Origin: Calliopum simillimum
Taxonomy: Eukaryota > Arthropoda > Insecta > Diptera > Lauxaniidae
DNA: 64,000 nucleotides
Assembly: GCA_951812925.1 (NCBI GenBank)
Contig: OX638368.1
Location: 150,088,492-150,152,491, forward strand
Direction: 5' to 3'
The position numbers and the translations under genes are program-made. Numbering within the stretch: the first letter of the stretch is position 1; each line of letters begins with the position of its first letter. Shown here in pieces: positions 31,540 to 45,668 of the stretch. Under the pieces are notes generated by a model that saw only the letters and a program-made list of their open reading frames with translations, searched no databases and was not told where the DNA came from.

Positions 31540-31800
31540 CAGAATTGTTGCATGTTTTTGTATAAGATGTAGATGTTTCAAGTGACCACATACGGCAAAT
31601 TACGCATTGGATCCAATAATCTGGTTAAGTGGTTTGTGCATAGTCTTCTCCACATCCAACGCATCTATCAGATTCATCTTGCAATAAAATATTTTCTTCA
31701 CCTTCATCGGAAGAAGTATAACTAGTAACCACATTACGTAATCACCATAATTACGTTGCATTGGTGGTGTTTTCCACTTCAAGTTTTTCTTCTTCGGCTC
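31540..31800 (-). pseudogene. Second pogo/Tigger-like zinc-finger tail
   Basis: Minus strand: DESDRCVGCGEDYAQTT, stop, PDYWIQCVICRMWSLETS. The layout C-x2-C...W-x2-C-x2-C-x2-W is the same transposase C-terminal finger as at 16780, but the following His and Cys are replaced by Leu and Ser and there is one stop. Upstream of it (31800-32150) the minus strand has scattered coding-like pieces with stops that I could not assign. Confidence 0.45.
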
Positions 31801-31839
31801 GGCCCTTGCCGTTTATTTTCTTGTGTTCAGCTTAGAGTT

Positions 31840-34800
31840 TTTAGAAGTCATTGGTAAAGGCGAGGTTTAATTTAACACCATTTTTGTGGTGTGTCACTTG
31901 TATTCAAAGATTTCACAAGTTTTCTAAAATATTAGAGAAAGAATCAAATTAATCAGCTAAAAATGAATTGAAGGTCCTACCTGACTTTAATTCTGCGATT
32001 TTGGAGTGACTATACGTTCAAGCGCTTCAAATTTGTAAGCCCATATATATTATAACATGCAAAGGGAGAAATGCCACCGGAACCATATCACCCGCAGTAA
32101 TGGGATGCCATTTCCTCACAAAACTGTATCAAACACTCACCGCTCTGCTGCCTCTCGAAATATATGCAAAACAAGAGTCAGTCGTTTACATTCCCAACAT
32201 TTTTTTAAAATTTCCACATACAAGTAATTATTGTAACTACAGCTAAACGAACTACTCACCACGACGTCTCTCGCGCAACTGAATTAAACTTTGTCCATAT
32301 TTGAATGCCATGTAAACGGCAAGTATTGAAATTGAAAGTGATGCCATATCACCTGAGTGTGCCACATCTTCTGGGTTTACCATAAGCTAAGGTTTACTGA
32401 GAAATATCATGGCTATCAGGTGCCGTTGACAAAAGTTAACCATATGTCTGCAAATCGCTTTTTTAATCAAGGATCATTCGGATTGCAGACCTAAGAGAAT
32501 TTTTTTTTCTCAATTTGTTGCACTTTATAATTAAAATCAAATCGAAATCAAATTTCAATAAAACAGATTGGAATTAATAGCTAATCTTATTTATCGAAAT
32601 GTGGAACACCTTACGGATTTCAGAACGAGGTTGTATTTAACATTTTAAGAACAATTCAAAACTTCAAAGTAAGAAGATCAGGATAAAATAAGATAAGATT
32701 AATTCTGTATTGATGAAAAAACAGGTGCATACTTTATGTTTTTTTTTTTTTTTAAAGGCTTTCTCAAATGTGTTGCGCCCCCCTTGAATTGTCTTCACGC
32801 CCCCCTAGGGGGCTCCATATGGAGCGAAGATAACAAAAATTTTGAAAACAACTTTAGTTCCATTTTTAACAATAGTTTTTTTTTACTATGAAGGTTCCAA
32901 ACTTTCTCTTTCGAATTTCTTGAAACACAACAAAATTTAATAAGGCTTCAATGTACTTTTTGGCCTTTAATTATAATAAAAAGTGGTACAATTGTACTAT
33001 CATTATCATCACTTCTCTATACAGGGCATTAAGATTAAGAGAGCGTATATTTGAGAGAGAGAATGTTAGTACTTAGTTTGGTGGAACAAAGAAAAGGATA
33101 TGGTTAGGGAGAGCATATTTGCAACTATAATTTACAACGTGTAACTAGACATAAGAATCAATTTAATTTGCTGTAGTCTTAGGAAGAGCAATTTCACTCT
33201 CTCCCTCCTCTCCCTGCATTACACTTGCAGAAGTTCACATCCATCTATACATATACCCTATAATGATTGTTTAGTGCTGGAAAAGAGTAAAGTTGTGCTT
33301 GTGAATTGTTGTCTTATAACATGAAACCCAATGGCTGGTGTAATTTGTAATTCATAAATAGTTCTAAAAGTGTTTAAGGGTTTCCCAAACTTTGAAATGA
33401 TACACTAAACTTTAAGGAATATTATGTTCTAGAAAAAACTTAACATTTCTACTTCAAGCAAGTAACCAATCATAATGTCACTTATTTAGTCCTTAGTAAT
33501 TATATCCTTCACACAGGATGTATTCGCTTTATCTTCTCGTTTGTATCACATTGAATGGACTTGATGGATATTTAGAAAAGTACATATACGAGGACACGTT
33601 TTTGATTCTACGGAATGGCTGGATTGTATTGTAGATAGGGAGCTAGTATTAAACTGTCCGACAATTTCAAACTTTTTGAATAATAAAAAAAGCACACGCG
33701 AATTATAATTTTTGTATTGAGGTAACAGAAACTTTAATTTTTTCTTTACAAAATTATAACAAAAATTACATAAAAGCTTACCACCTTAATTTTTGATTGA
33801 GAAGAAAACCAAAAAATCCGTATATTTCGACCCAAAAGTAAGTCAACATTTTCACACTAAGTTAACTTGAAATCACTTAGCCTAATATTTTAACTTTAAA
33901 TTGAAAATTTATATTTTGTGTGTCTCCCCCATTTGTCTTTCATTATACTTTTGGTATTTTCGATCATTCCCCTTCCTTGTTTATTTGTAAAATCTGACCA
34001 AATTTGCGTCCAAAAGGGCTGTTTTTAGAGTTTCTATATTGGTACTGAGCAGTTTCGTATTCTGACAGTCAAAATGGAAACTGAAAACGAAACTGACAGC
34101 TTTGGTTTCTAATGACAATGCGAATTTTATTATAGAAACCAATTTAGAAACGAAATTTCGTTTCTATTCGCAATAGGGGCATTAAACAGCATTGACTACA
34201 TTTCTAGACACAAAAGATTTCGATGCCTCCTACGAAAAGTTGGTTGATTCATTTGTCTTTGATTCTTGTGGCGAAAAAAAGACATAACACCCGGTTTTTG
34301 ACGAAAACTAGGGTGTTTTATTACATATATCGAAAATAATTATTATTCAAGGTTTTATAGTATGTCGTAAAGTAGGATATTGACGAAAACTAGGACATTT
34401 TAAACCCTCTTACGAAATTAATTCACTCATTATTGGAAGACTAGTTTTCGTTACGCTTCAAGGTCCACCATAGATCCTATCAGCAGACAAATTTGCCGAC
34501 TGCTAAAGTAACAATAGTTGTGGAGCCAAAGTGAAAGGTGCTGACTCAACTATCTTTCTCAGTTGTAAAAGTAATGGAAAACATAAAGATTCCAGATCTT
34601 TGTAGATCATTCTGTCAGCAGGCGATGATCCATTCAATCAATTGAAATTGAAAATATTCTATTCCAAATAATCTTTTTTTTTATTTAAGAACCGCTGACA
34701 TCGGCATTAACTCTTACTAGATATTGACTAAGACTTACTACCTTGTTCGATTAATTTGTACTAACAAATGAGCAACTGCATCGAACATCACAACCAACAT

Positions 34801-37800
34801 CGGTAACTACCAACAACGTTAAATTCGAACTAGCACAGTCATAAAGATATAGCATCAACATCAGCATCACCATTATCGATTTATGATAGCTAAAGCAACC
34901 ACAGCAAACATGATTGGCGCGTTGTTGTTGATTATAACAACTTTACAAGTTCTTAGCTTTCGACGTTGGTCGAAACTTAAGAAAAATGAGCTTGTTAACG
35001 CTTGATGATGAGCGTAGTTAATGTTCGAACCATACAACTCTTCTTATTCGCGTATTACATATAACCCAAAGGTAATCAAATTCTAGTGTCTACCACCAAA
35101 CAGACACAGATCGCGCATATGAGATGATAACGACAGCGACGACGGCGACGGTGGGGCATCATTAGAGTTGGTGTAAAATTACAACAACACGATAACACAT
35201 AATCATTAGTGTTGTTGTGTTATGTTGTTTGAGTGCAATTTGATGGTTAGGAAGTAAATACACATATAATGTTCGTATTGCATCATCATTATCGTACACA
35301 TCAACGTCGTCAGCTCACTTGGTAATATTATGGACAATTTTGTTACTGTTGTTGTTGTTGTTGTAGGGGCTCTTCGTTGTTGTTTATTGGTTACTAGTTC
35401 TTGGTTTCATTATCAACGTGCAAACAACGTAATTTAGCTCAATGCAATTTACTTATGGACGTTCTTTTGTTTGTTGAGCTATGAACTAATATGGCTAACA
35501 CAACGTTCTTCATGGTATCAAAATGAAACAAGCTGGCCTTTGGCCAAGAGGTACCTACACAAAGAAAACTTAAGGCATAGATTCAGTATACCTGACAAGC
35601 TATTGGAATATAAAACTATCCCCACCGCTTATAAAGGAACATTTCCAGAAAGCAGCGTTATTCGCATTCTTATGAATATCAGATGACTTTCAAAAAAAAT
35701 TTTTTTTTCACCAAAATTTTCTATATTTAAAAATACTTTTGCATATTTTTTAAAAAAACCACCTTAAATTTTGTTTAAAATTGAAGCTAAATTTATTAGC
35801 TTTAAAATGGTACATGACTCAAGATGGGATTCGGGCGGTAAATGAGTGTTTTTGGCTTTCGAACGATCGCGGTATGCAAGAGGAAAGCATCTTACGAAAA
35901 AAGTGTACTGGGCATAAAATGCTTAGAATAGTCCAAGGAATATATTTACATTTTTTACTGTTGATCAGTTCTATTATTTGTAAAATATGATTTTAGGAAA
36001 ATTAAAGCATTTATTGTTTTGTCATCTAATCTAGATCTAAATTAATTGCAGGTTATAGCATACTAGAAGCATCTTTCTGTCTCAAAACTTGTTGTTTGAT
36101 TGAAGAAAGATAACTGAAAGTTTTTTGGAGGAAATAACCCCTATTACCACCATTAAAAAATATCTCACATCATTTCATTAAAAGTGTTATTCAAAACTAG
36201 ATTTCATTTTTCTTTCAAGTTTGTTGCTGCATTCACTTTAATTGTATGGCTATTGTCCTTAATTTCGCAAGAAGTTTCACTTCCAAATCCCTCTCTAGAT
36301 ACGTTTTATCTCTATTTTAATAAGATTTAAAGATGGAGCTTCACAGGAGTCATAGTTTTGTTCATAAATATAATTTGAAAAAAAATTTTATGATTTAAAA
36401 AAAAATCTTAAAGAAGGTTCATCCCATTTTTTTTTTTTTATTTCCCTGTGTAGCCAATAGAAACAATAAATAAATATTATCTCAATACGGAATTTTATAT
36501 CTTCAAAAACGAACTGCTTAAAAAAATGCGGTTCAGAATATTTATAGATACATCCAGGTACCATGAGCAATTTTTTCAGTCATTTCTTAGTTCTAAGGTC
36601 AAGAGCAAGACCTAGATTTCTATGGCCTTGATTGTGGTTTGCTTATAATTTGTTTTACCATCAACAGAGTGAAAATTTCGATTTATTCTCTTCAGTTTTT
36701 GACGTCAATACGCAAATAAAGTGAATGAGACTTTCTTTACAGCTATTTTCAAATCGTTTTCTAGTGACTGTAGAGTACTGTCTGTGTGAAAAGTGTACAA
36801 CAACTCAAGTCGACCTAATCAAACGGAGTTAAGAGATTCAAGAAATATTGCTAAGCCCACTAACAGTCAAACAGCTATAAGATTAGCGAACTGTTGAGGC
36901 CAAAACAGGTAGGCCACAGTGTTGGGATACAGGTTTACTGAAACAATTATAATAACTTACCATCCTTTTCCGGATTGGAATTCTCTCAGTGCACTTTAAC
37001 AGAGCTGCACTCTGAATTGGCCACTACTAGTTGTGGTAGTCAATCGATCACGTTTTCTGCCGCATAGAGTTGCTAATCATGTGTTTGAATATCGAATGCT
37101 TGCAGTTCTCCTCAATTTTTTCTTTTTGTATTCTCCCAAATTACCAATATATAAAAATCGCAATTGATTATGGCAAATCGATCTATCAATTGTTATGTTA
37201 GATACATACATACATATATCAAGTATTCCTTTTGGTTTCTACGAAGTTTGTCTTAAACGCTTTTCTGTTGTATTCTGGCTGGCGGTGCTAGTACACTTAC
37301 ATACATATAGACAATTTAGAAGTTTGTTGCTTGCAATTAATTGTAATGTGATGACTCAGAGCGTTGCATTGTTTGAGGTTTGGAATACGAGTTCTTTTGG
37401 TGGTCACATCGTTAATGGTATTGGTAATATTGTTATGTGCAAGAATTTGGTTCCAAAGCTTTTATTTGATTATTACAGTCACGTTAGTGCAATTTATTTG
37501 ACCACCCATGTTGATGGCGACGTTGCTGGGCGATGATGACGCAAACCCTGGTTATAGAATGGATTTTTTCCCTGTTTATTACATAATTGAGGCAATCAGT
37601 ATTGATGACCGACGCTGTTTAAATAACTAACACTGCAGGCGTTAGTTGGCTAGTTAGTATCAAGGAAGTTGGAATTGATAAGTGTTGACGGATAATTACT
37701 GTATTGCATAAATTTAAATTCTTCTATGTATTGACATTGTTATAGTTAATTGTTTTTTGGAATGATTTTTCTTATTGAAATCATTGCACTGTTGAGTAGT

Positions 37801-37940
37801 CAAAAAAATCCAAGATTTTTGAAAAGTCAGGTCAGGTTTTCGGAAAACCCGGCTTAGAAGTAATAAGGAAACCGGTGATATAACTTATATGTAATGTATA
37901 ATCCCCTAAAAAATAAAAAAAGGCTTCAAAATTATGATTA
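31840..37940. other. Long non-coding stretch
   Basis: 6 kb without a recognisable gene. Notable content: CCCCCC/GGGGGG-containing segment at 32776-32825; direct repeat TTGACGAAAACTAGG (about 34296 and 34382); (GTT)n at 35347-35364; triplet-rich DNA at 34780-35170. The 113-codon plus-strand frame 37195-37536 lacks any motif. Confidence 0.45.
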
Positions 37941-37944
37941 GAGA

Positions 37945-38325
37945 TGAGCAAAATTAGTCTTGGTCTTAAGTCTTGTTCTTAGTAATTTTTCTAGACTAAG
38001 ACCCATACGCTGATATAATTTCAAGACCAAGATCAAGACTGCTATGGTATTGGTCACGATGATCATCAAGACCAAGACTGCTTTTCAGGTTTGCTAATTT
38101 ATAGTTAATAAGAGTGTCACACTTCTTTCAAGCATAAAATTATCTCTCATTTCGAAATTTAGCATCTTTAAAACTTGACTGCTTTGTAAAAATAAGTTTT
38201 AGAAATTTTGAATACTCAACCATCTTTATTAATTTTTTTCGAAACCAAGATCGAGACCAAGGCTCAATACCAAGACTCAATGTCCAAGATCAAGACCAGG
38301 ACGGCTATAGTCTATTTATGATCGT
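37945..38325. repeat. GACCAA-rich repeat, copy 2
   Basis: Begins GATGAGCAAAATTAGTCTTG and ends AAGACCAGGACGGCTATAGT. The middle matches copy 1 (CTTTCAAGCATAAAATTATC, GCTTTGTAAAAATAAG, AGAAATTTTGAATACTCAAC). Confidence 0.8.
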
Positions 38326-38391
38326 GAGCTTGTTAGAAAGGTATTACAGATCAGATTTTGCCTCACTACCAAAAAAAAAGTACTTCACCAG

Positions 38392-38541
38392 CAGTGGCGC
38401 TAATTCAGAAAAATCCTGGAGGGGGCAAGCTATATAATTATTATGTACATATTTCGAAATCAATACAAAATATATGAAATTTATTTTCCTGTGACCCACC
38501 TGCTGTGCCCCTCGCACCGCCCATACCAATTGGCGCCACTG
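38392..38541. mobile_element. Short MITE with CAGTGGCGC tips (hAT-like)
   Basis: CAGTGGCGCTAATT at the left and the inverse of CAGTGGCGCCAATT at the right; 150 bp. CAGTGGCG is a common hAT tip in insects. No clear 8-bp duplication (ttcaccag against tttttata), so it is old or the ends are slightly misjudged. Confidence 0.6.
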
Positions 38542-41245
38542 TTTTTATAATTAATCGAAGATGTTAAGCTAGAGATATTATTTTTTTATATTTCTTGAAT
38601 CAAGATGATATATTTGAAAAAAATTAAGAATTTATTTTGAAGCGTTTACGCTCTTTTACTGCAGAAATCCTTTACCGTGTCACGACTTTACGGTGGATAT
38701 TTTGAGATATTTTAAAATTTGCTATAGAAAGTTACATGAAAAATAAAAATGTAATTTCCAGATGTTTTATCATTTTTATTACGTTTATTATGATAGTTAA
38801 TCTATTTCAACTATTTACGGCCTCGGAAAAAGATTTTTTTTTTGTCAAAAATAAAAGTTTTTTTTTTGCAGAATCGTCCAAATGATGAGTTGTGTTTTTG
38901 GGGAGCGAGAAGTCGTTATGTTATGGATATTTATGAGGCGTGATTAACATCTCTTATCACGAACAGGACGGAATCGAGAGGACTAAACAAGACGCGGATG
39001 AGTTTGACGTAAACTGCATTGTTATGTTGAAACTAATTATGCATATCCGAAAGCTATAACTTTTTGATAACTTTTGTAATCAGTTTTAACACCGAACCAT
39101 TATGCATTCATGCATTTGTTTAAGCTTCAAACACTTTTGTTTATGCACAAAACCATTGGCGCTTTTCCAGGCTACTTGAAACTCTGTGGCGCAAAATCAA
39201 AAATAATACATTGACCAAAAACTGCAAACAATGAATACACCTCATCATCATTCGTTATTGATTGGAATACAATGGATCCTTAAAGTGTGCTTACAAGCGC
39301 CGTAACTCAAACAAATTGAATTAACCAAACGCCTGGCTTGCTACCTGCCCGTCTGCCTAACATGACAGACCATGGATCCATAGTTATGACCCTGAACTGA
39401 ACTTAACTAAACTGGACAAACGAAGTGGATTGATCAAACAAATAAACAAACAAACGATGATGATGATGATGACAAAGACACAAGCATGCATGTGTAATGG
39501 ATGCAGCCAGGATTACAAGTTGCCAACGAGACAGTTGTACAAGCGATGCTACACCAAGATATGGTTCATGTAGTATCTTTTGCTTAAGGTTTACGCTTTG
39601 ATCGGCGCTGTGGCAATATATTCCATCTAAAACAAAATGCAAAATGTATAAAAGTCAATATATTTTTTTGTATATTGAACACCGAAATGCGGGATGAAAG
39701 CAAATTTACAACATTAATTCTCCTACAGCCAGAGAGGCGCTACATATGATAGGGTGTACCAAAAAATTTTAATTGGGGAGTTTTTGAATTGTCCTCAGGA
39801 AATGTATGGTTTAACATTCCGTGAAACGAAACGAAGTAGAAATAATATACATAGAATCATCAAACACCCCTATGTTACTTTGGTATTTTGATTGATCAAC
39901 GGCGGGATATCGTGCCTTTGGTAGATACTGCTTAGCATAGAGTTTAAGTTTTACAAGCGAGATCTCCCTTGAACTAAACCACTTAAGTTTTGTAGGACAA
40001 AGCTGTGTTTGCAGGCATCCATTTATTCAACAACTTTTTTCACAAGAAATGCAAGGAATGAGTTCCTAAGAGATTGACTTATCTTACACTTATATTAGGA
40101 ATAAAAAATAAGTTTTATAATCGATTTTCAGAAACACCCCGATTGACAGTCTATACACAATACGAATGGATACGAACGTTTTCACAATTTGCTATCCCTA
40201 AAGTTTCGAATAAACAGCGAGACAACATGACGTCGCCGATGCTGATGTCGTTCATGAGCTTTGAATTGATCAAACTGGTACAAACATTTGGAATTCACTT
40301 AAACGTTCCAAGATTGAATTGAATTTCTGCTATGTTGTTTTCGTATTCTTTCAACATGCTATGTATGTTTGCCTCCTTGCTGTAGTGCATCACCTCATAC
40401 TCTTCTAAGTGGTCAACATAACAAAGGGATTTCCAAGCTTTATACTTAACGTAAGAACAACGATGAAGACGACGCGGAGTCTAGTTTATTGGCGCAATTT
40501 GTTATTTGCATTCAAATGCATTCATGGATTTTTCGTGATGTATGCGCCTGCTGCCTACATGCCTGTCCCTTCATCTTGTACTGTTGCACCTTTTATTTGT
40601 TCGTATTCCCGTCATCGTCCCCAGTGACCATGTGTTCACATACCAATTGCGAGAGACAGTTTGTTTTGCTCGCTGATTTCAACGCTTTGCTTGGGCAATT
40701 ATTTATGGAATTCTTTTTGGAATATATTGACTCTGTTGATACGGATAGACAGACAGACAGACACAGGCACACATCCTTACAAGGAATAGAAACTTACTTC
40801 TTTCGTTCGCTTTGGATTTTGTGGCATTTTGTTTGTAAATTTGTCAGCAAATTTGTTGTTTGTCGCATTTGTTAAATGATTTAATGAGGGTTACATACAT
40901 CTGTGCTTCACATTTCAGTATTGCAAATTAGTGCATTGAACGAAATTTTTTTTAAAATGGGAGATAATTACTTAAGTAGTGTGCTATTACCGAAAAAAAA
41001 GAGCAGAAATATCAATTAAGATAATTAGAATGTTAAAATTTGAAAAAAAAAATTAAAAAAAAAATTGGAAAAAAAATTTATATAAATCGCAACATGTGTA
41101 GAAAAATTTTAAGCGAGTTGAAAAGTGTAAGTATGTAAACTCCAGTAGAAATGTTAAAAAAGTTTTGCAAATATTGAGAATTTTGGGTTTATAGCCACAA
41201 ATCGTTGACTAAAGTTCAGGAAGTTGGAAAATATTTACACAGTCT
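38542..41245. other. Non-coding stretch
   Basis: (GAT)n at 39456-39471 and a short GACA repeat at 40748-40762. The 128-codon plus-strand frame 40489-40875 is Cys/Phe-rich, spans simple repeats and matches no family; I do not call it a gene. Confidence 0.45.
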
Positions 41246-41248
41246 AGG

Positions 41249-41695
41249 CCAGTCTAATTAGATTTGAGATTTGCACTAATTCCAAAGTTCATAACACCTA
41301 TACCAATCAATAGAGAATTTTGCCCTGAAAAACATAGCAAAATATAAAAATGGGTTCTCCAATTTGATTCGAAGTAACGCATAGCTGCCGATAAGTCAAA
41401 TTTTTAAAGCACTTTAGCTCGTAAACCAGACTTTATACTGGAAAAATATTTTGTATCTGGATCGAGGACATATATAGGTATAACATAATCAAATATTACT
41501 AAAATCGAAAACATTAAAATTTTTTAGCTTGCACTTGACGGGAAAACCCCAATTAACATAATTGAGAGGGCCTATTCTGATATGTTTGTTGTCCAGGGCA
41601 AAATTCTCTATCGATTTGTATAGGACTTATGAACTTTGGAATTAGTGCAAGACTCACATACTTATATCTAATTTGACTGGTCTTGCCAAATAATT
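41249..41695. repeat. Inverted repeat, about 90-bp arms
   Basis: The left arm contains GCACTAATTCCAAAGTTCAT and AATAGAGAATTTTGCCCTG. The right arm (about 41590-41690) is the inverse, CAGGGCAAAATTCTCTAT and ATGAACTTTGGAATTAGTGC. The loop is about 250 bp of AT-rich DNA. Probably an old MITE. Confidence 0.7.
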
Positions 41696-42514
41696 TAAGT
41701 AAAAGTTGAAAAAGTCGAATAAGTTTTAAAATTGAAAATATGTCAAAAATTTTGAACAGCTCGAATAAAGTTGAAGTGGTGGTTAATAATTCAAACAATG
41801 CTGAAAAAGTGAAAAATCTTGATAACTCCAATGTTCCGTAACATATAAAAAAACTCACAGTCCCTCTTTATATAATAAGTATAGGTTCCAAGGACTGGTT
41901 CCAATTTTTTGCTATATTAAGGCACACGACTTTTGTGAAATTTTGTCTTGAAATTATCGTATTCGCTTTTTAAGAGTTTGGTTTGTGAATTGTGACCAAA
42001 ACTTTTCTATTCATTTAAATGTCTTTATGTCACTTAACAAAGATTCAATTTACAATAACACTGCGGACGAAAATTTTTTTTTCATAAGTCTACTCGGATC
42101 TGACGCTGCGGGGTGAAAATATAGGCGAAAACAAGGAACCATTTGGCTCAAATTTTCGAAAAACGGCCTTGCACCTTGAGGCGGTTTTTCAGCACATCGA
42201 TTTATGTGTTTTTTTCGTCTCGTCAATATCTACAACTTTCACCAACATATTAGTCCTTTTGAATGGAAAAATTTCTGAAGTAAACCACCTAAGAAATTGA
42301 ACGTATAAAAGGCTTTAAAAAAATTATGTTTTGTAGCAACTATAGGCGGTAAAGATTTTAATTTTTTTTTTTATTCCTAGGATATTTAGCACAGACCAGG
42401 GAATAAAATGTTATGTTTTTTCGGACCGAAATTTTTAAATTATTAATGAAAATTCCTATTTTAAGCAACTGCTGCCCCTTATGAAACTGACTGAAAATGC
42501 AAGACCAATATTAG

Positions 42515-42655
42515 GTTACTGACCATAGACTAAGCAGGATAGATCATAGGCCAAAGATTATGGACCATAACCCACATCATATTGACCGAAGACCATACAT
42601 TATGGTCCATAGATCATATATTAGTGACCATAGACCTTTAAGAACAGATCATAAA
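42515..42655. repeat. Degenerate GACCATAGA repeat tract
   Basis: ACCATAGA, GATCATAGG, GACCATAAC, GACCATACA, GTCCATAGATCATA and GACCATAGACC recur within 140 bp. Style resembles the GACCAA repeats elsewhere, but no direct match. Confidence 0.6.
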
Positions 42656-44110
42656 CTGGACTATTATTTTCGCCCCACCTGAATAAAAATAATTTTTTTC
42701 CTGCTCCGGATTGGGCGATCAAGAAAATGGTCTGCCTAAGGTAAGGATTTTCGTGGCTTATGTTGAGGGGGTAAAAATAATGGAGGTTGGTCTAACTCAT
42801 CTGGGCACCATGAAAGAGACTGAATCAATTCCATAAAAACACAATGCTTTACAGGGGTACGATGCGTAGGGATGGATGTAGGGAGTAAGTAGATACGTAT
42901 ATTCGGGGAAAATGTTGAGGTAAAAAAAATAATGGAGGATAGTCTGACACTCTATCCCACCTGAGGTATACAGAATGTTGAAGTAAAAATGTAATTTTTG
43001 CAAAGGACCCCTCTTTAGGAATGGAGTTAGGGAGTAGATAAGTTCTGGGAAAATTCTATGGGGTATAATAATATGAGCTGGTTTTACATTTTACCCTATT
43101 AGGGTGACACGTCGGCTGCTGTAGGGCTATTTTTCGATCTACCTCAAATGTTTTTGAACTTTGACCTCGATGAGACGCCACATAACATCATCCAATCCAC
43201 AACATTTTTAGCCCAAGCTTTTTTTGATCATCATCCAAACCATCAAATTTTTTGGCGCTCACATTATCTGATCAAACCTCACAAAATAAAAGGTTGCAGC
43301 ACTAAATCATGTCTAAGGCACATGCATACACACCTGTATTAGGAACACCTTGTTTCTGTTGAGTAAATCTGTGAAAGTACCACAGTAATTATTCCTTTCA
43401 CTTATCAAAGTTTCTTAGTACATGCACCAAGTTAAACCTTATAATACGATTCAATACTGCCAACGTTTTCATCATCTTAATTATGATGTTAACATGTATA
43501 GTGTTGAACCTTTGCGCCAAGCCCAAAGTTGCCCTCTGCAAAGTGGCCTAGGTACTGACGGCTATCATAAGCAACCAACCATTCATGATTGTGTAAACAG
43601 GACTTAATTTATTGGTGTAATTAAAATTTTTAACTCGTTCACTGCTACATTTTATGTGTTCCAGCCACAAATCCTGCAAGTAGGATTTACTTGGGTCTAC
43701 ACTGTTGGATGGTTTAATGTACACAGAGAAAACAACATAATAGAAACTTTGTAATTGTTTTAGCAATGTCGCTGCACATATTTTGAGCATGGCTCGTTTG
43801 TGGCAGTTTTTAATTCTATTAATAAAATGAAGATTTTAATTAAAACGATTGACTGTTTAATATCAATTGAACATTTTAATATATACGTTCTTATATTCTA
43901 ACAAAAAAGTCTAGGGGCCCAAAAATTGGCATCCCTAGTATAAAGTATTTAAGTGCAACAATATCACACATACAAAAACCAAATATTCAACTGACACGTT
44001 AAATGGAACAATGGGCTGCATTCAACTTTTCCTTGATTTAAGTTGTGAAGGGCCGTGTTATAATGCTTTGAGAATGGTCCAGCTATGTAAGTAAATTTAA
44101 CATGTCGAAA
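42656..44110. other. Non-coding stretch with loose repeats
   Basis: GGGGTAAAAATAATGGAGG, GAGGTAAAAAAAATAATGG and GTAGGGAGTAAGTAGATAC-like words recur irregularly at 42765-43060. A unit beginning TACACAGAGAAAACAACAT (43725-43800) reappears inverted at 46835-46918. No gene seen. Confidence 0.45.
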
Positions 44111-44118
44111 CTCAATTG

Positions 44119-44391
44119 AGGGGTATAGAAGCAAAGGCGACAATCTCCACATTTTTGAATTTTGTGAAAACTAACAAAAACGTATAACTCTGAAGATACA
44201 CGAATTTAGTATACTGTATGTTTTGCAATACTGTAGAATGGAGTAAGATGAGGATGTAAACCAAGTTTGAATCAAATCCTCAAAGGGGTTTATGGACAAA
44301 TTTGGTATTGCAAATTTCAAATGCAACTAGATGGCATTCTCAGATGCATTCATGAAAAAAATGGAGATTGTCGCCTTTGCTTCTATACCCT
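44119..44391. mobile_element. MITE family M1, copy 1
   Basis: TIRs of about 35 bp: AGGGGTATAGAAGCAAAGG, then GCGACAATCTCCA, inverted at the right. Flanking CAATTG on both sides (44113-44118 and 44392-44397), extendable to CTCAATTG. 273 bp, no ORF. A second copy is at 54655. Confidence 0.82.
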
Positions 44392-45342
44392 CAATTGGAG
44401 TATACGCAGTAAGTATCAAGGTACATATTGGGTTTGGCTTTTATGCCTTCTGTTGTAAATAATACAATCTCTCTTTTGTTGAAAGCGAAGGTACCATTGG
44501 TTGGACAACTAACACCCTTAGGTAGAGACAACCCAATGAGAATTTTTGGGACGAATTATACGATATTTTTTCAAAGAAGTTATCCATTACAAACATTTTA
44601 AGTATTTCAAGCACATCTTAAATTTAAGTATAAGGAGCAATCATAACGAATTCACAATATTTCATGAAATATCTCGAAAACCAAGCACGAATTTAAAACA
44701 AAATTTATTTATTATGAATTTTATTAATCATTAATATTATTTTATTCGCTAGAAACAAGTTATTAGCCATTGTACTTTTAATATCCTCTGCAGCATAATG
44801 AAGAGGTGGTAATTTATGTAATTCTATGTGTTAGCGATGATGACGCATTATTTCAATGGGCTTCATTGTACGATAAGTACGAAAACTTAAGTTTTTTCGT
44901 TGCTTTCTTGCCAATTTTATTAATATTTATACGTCGACGACGACTCAGACTTTTGAATGAATCTCGTTACAGTCTGGCTAACTGGCTTTCCGATTTTGTG
45001 GCCAATGCATGAATGAAGTCCTCAACATAACCAAGTCGTCTGCCGTCTTCTATGTTGAAATTAGTTAAAGTTTAAGTAGAGACTTAATTAATTGCCAAGT
45101 GCCCAAGTGGGCTTCTGTGATGGTTTTGACTGATAGCAACAGGCTGTTGGTTCAATGTTAACATTAACGCTGCTTCACAATACAACAAACATTAGGGTGG
45201 TTTAACTTTAGATAGCAAAAATTATTGTTAAATTTTTTTTTAGTAACTAGTTTGTACATATTTTGCAGTATTGCAGTGGTCGAAATTTTACCACAAGTTG
45301 TAGGAATCCTACGACGTATCTTCCTCTTTGTGCTTCATACTT

Positions 45343-45470
45343 AGGGTATTCTTTAAAACATGTAAATGCCTCGAAAACCTCGTAAGCTCGTTGTCAAATC
45401 AATACGATTTTTTGCAGTCTTATGAGTTTGCGAGGTTTTCCAGGCGTTTACACATTTTAACGAAAACCCT
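45343..45470. mobile_element. Short MITE family M2, copy 1
   Basis: A near-palindrome: CCTCGAAAACCTCGTAAGCT at the left mirrored by GCGAGGTTTTCCAGGCGTTT at the right, tips AGGGTATTC and its inverse. 128 bp. Copy 2 is at 54086. Confidence 0.75.
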
Positions 45471-45668
45471 CACTATTTTGCAGCTCTGCATGACAGCGTA
45501 CTTAGTTGTTAAACTTGAAAAATTTGTATTTAATGTTACCTGGCTTAAAATAATTTTAACTTTGTACAAATCTACACACAAATGCGTTTCTAACTTAGTC
45601 AAAGTCGAGCTCTTTTTTTAACATAGAAAAAATAGTGTAAACAATTTTGTCCAGTGTATTGATACATA

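Noticed and set aside
37195..37536. 113-codon plus-strand ORF
   Set aside because: No motif or plausible context; amino-acid mix is what AT-rich random DNA gives.
40489..40875. 128-codon plus-strand ORF, Cys- and Phe-rich
   Set aside because: Overlaps simple repeats, has no domain or homology I can recognise, and ORFs of this length occur by chance in 64 kb.
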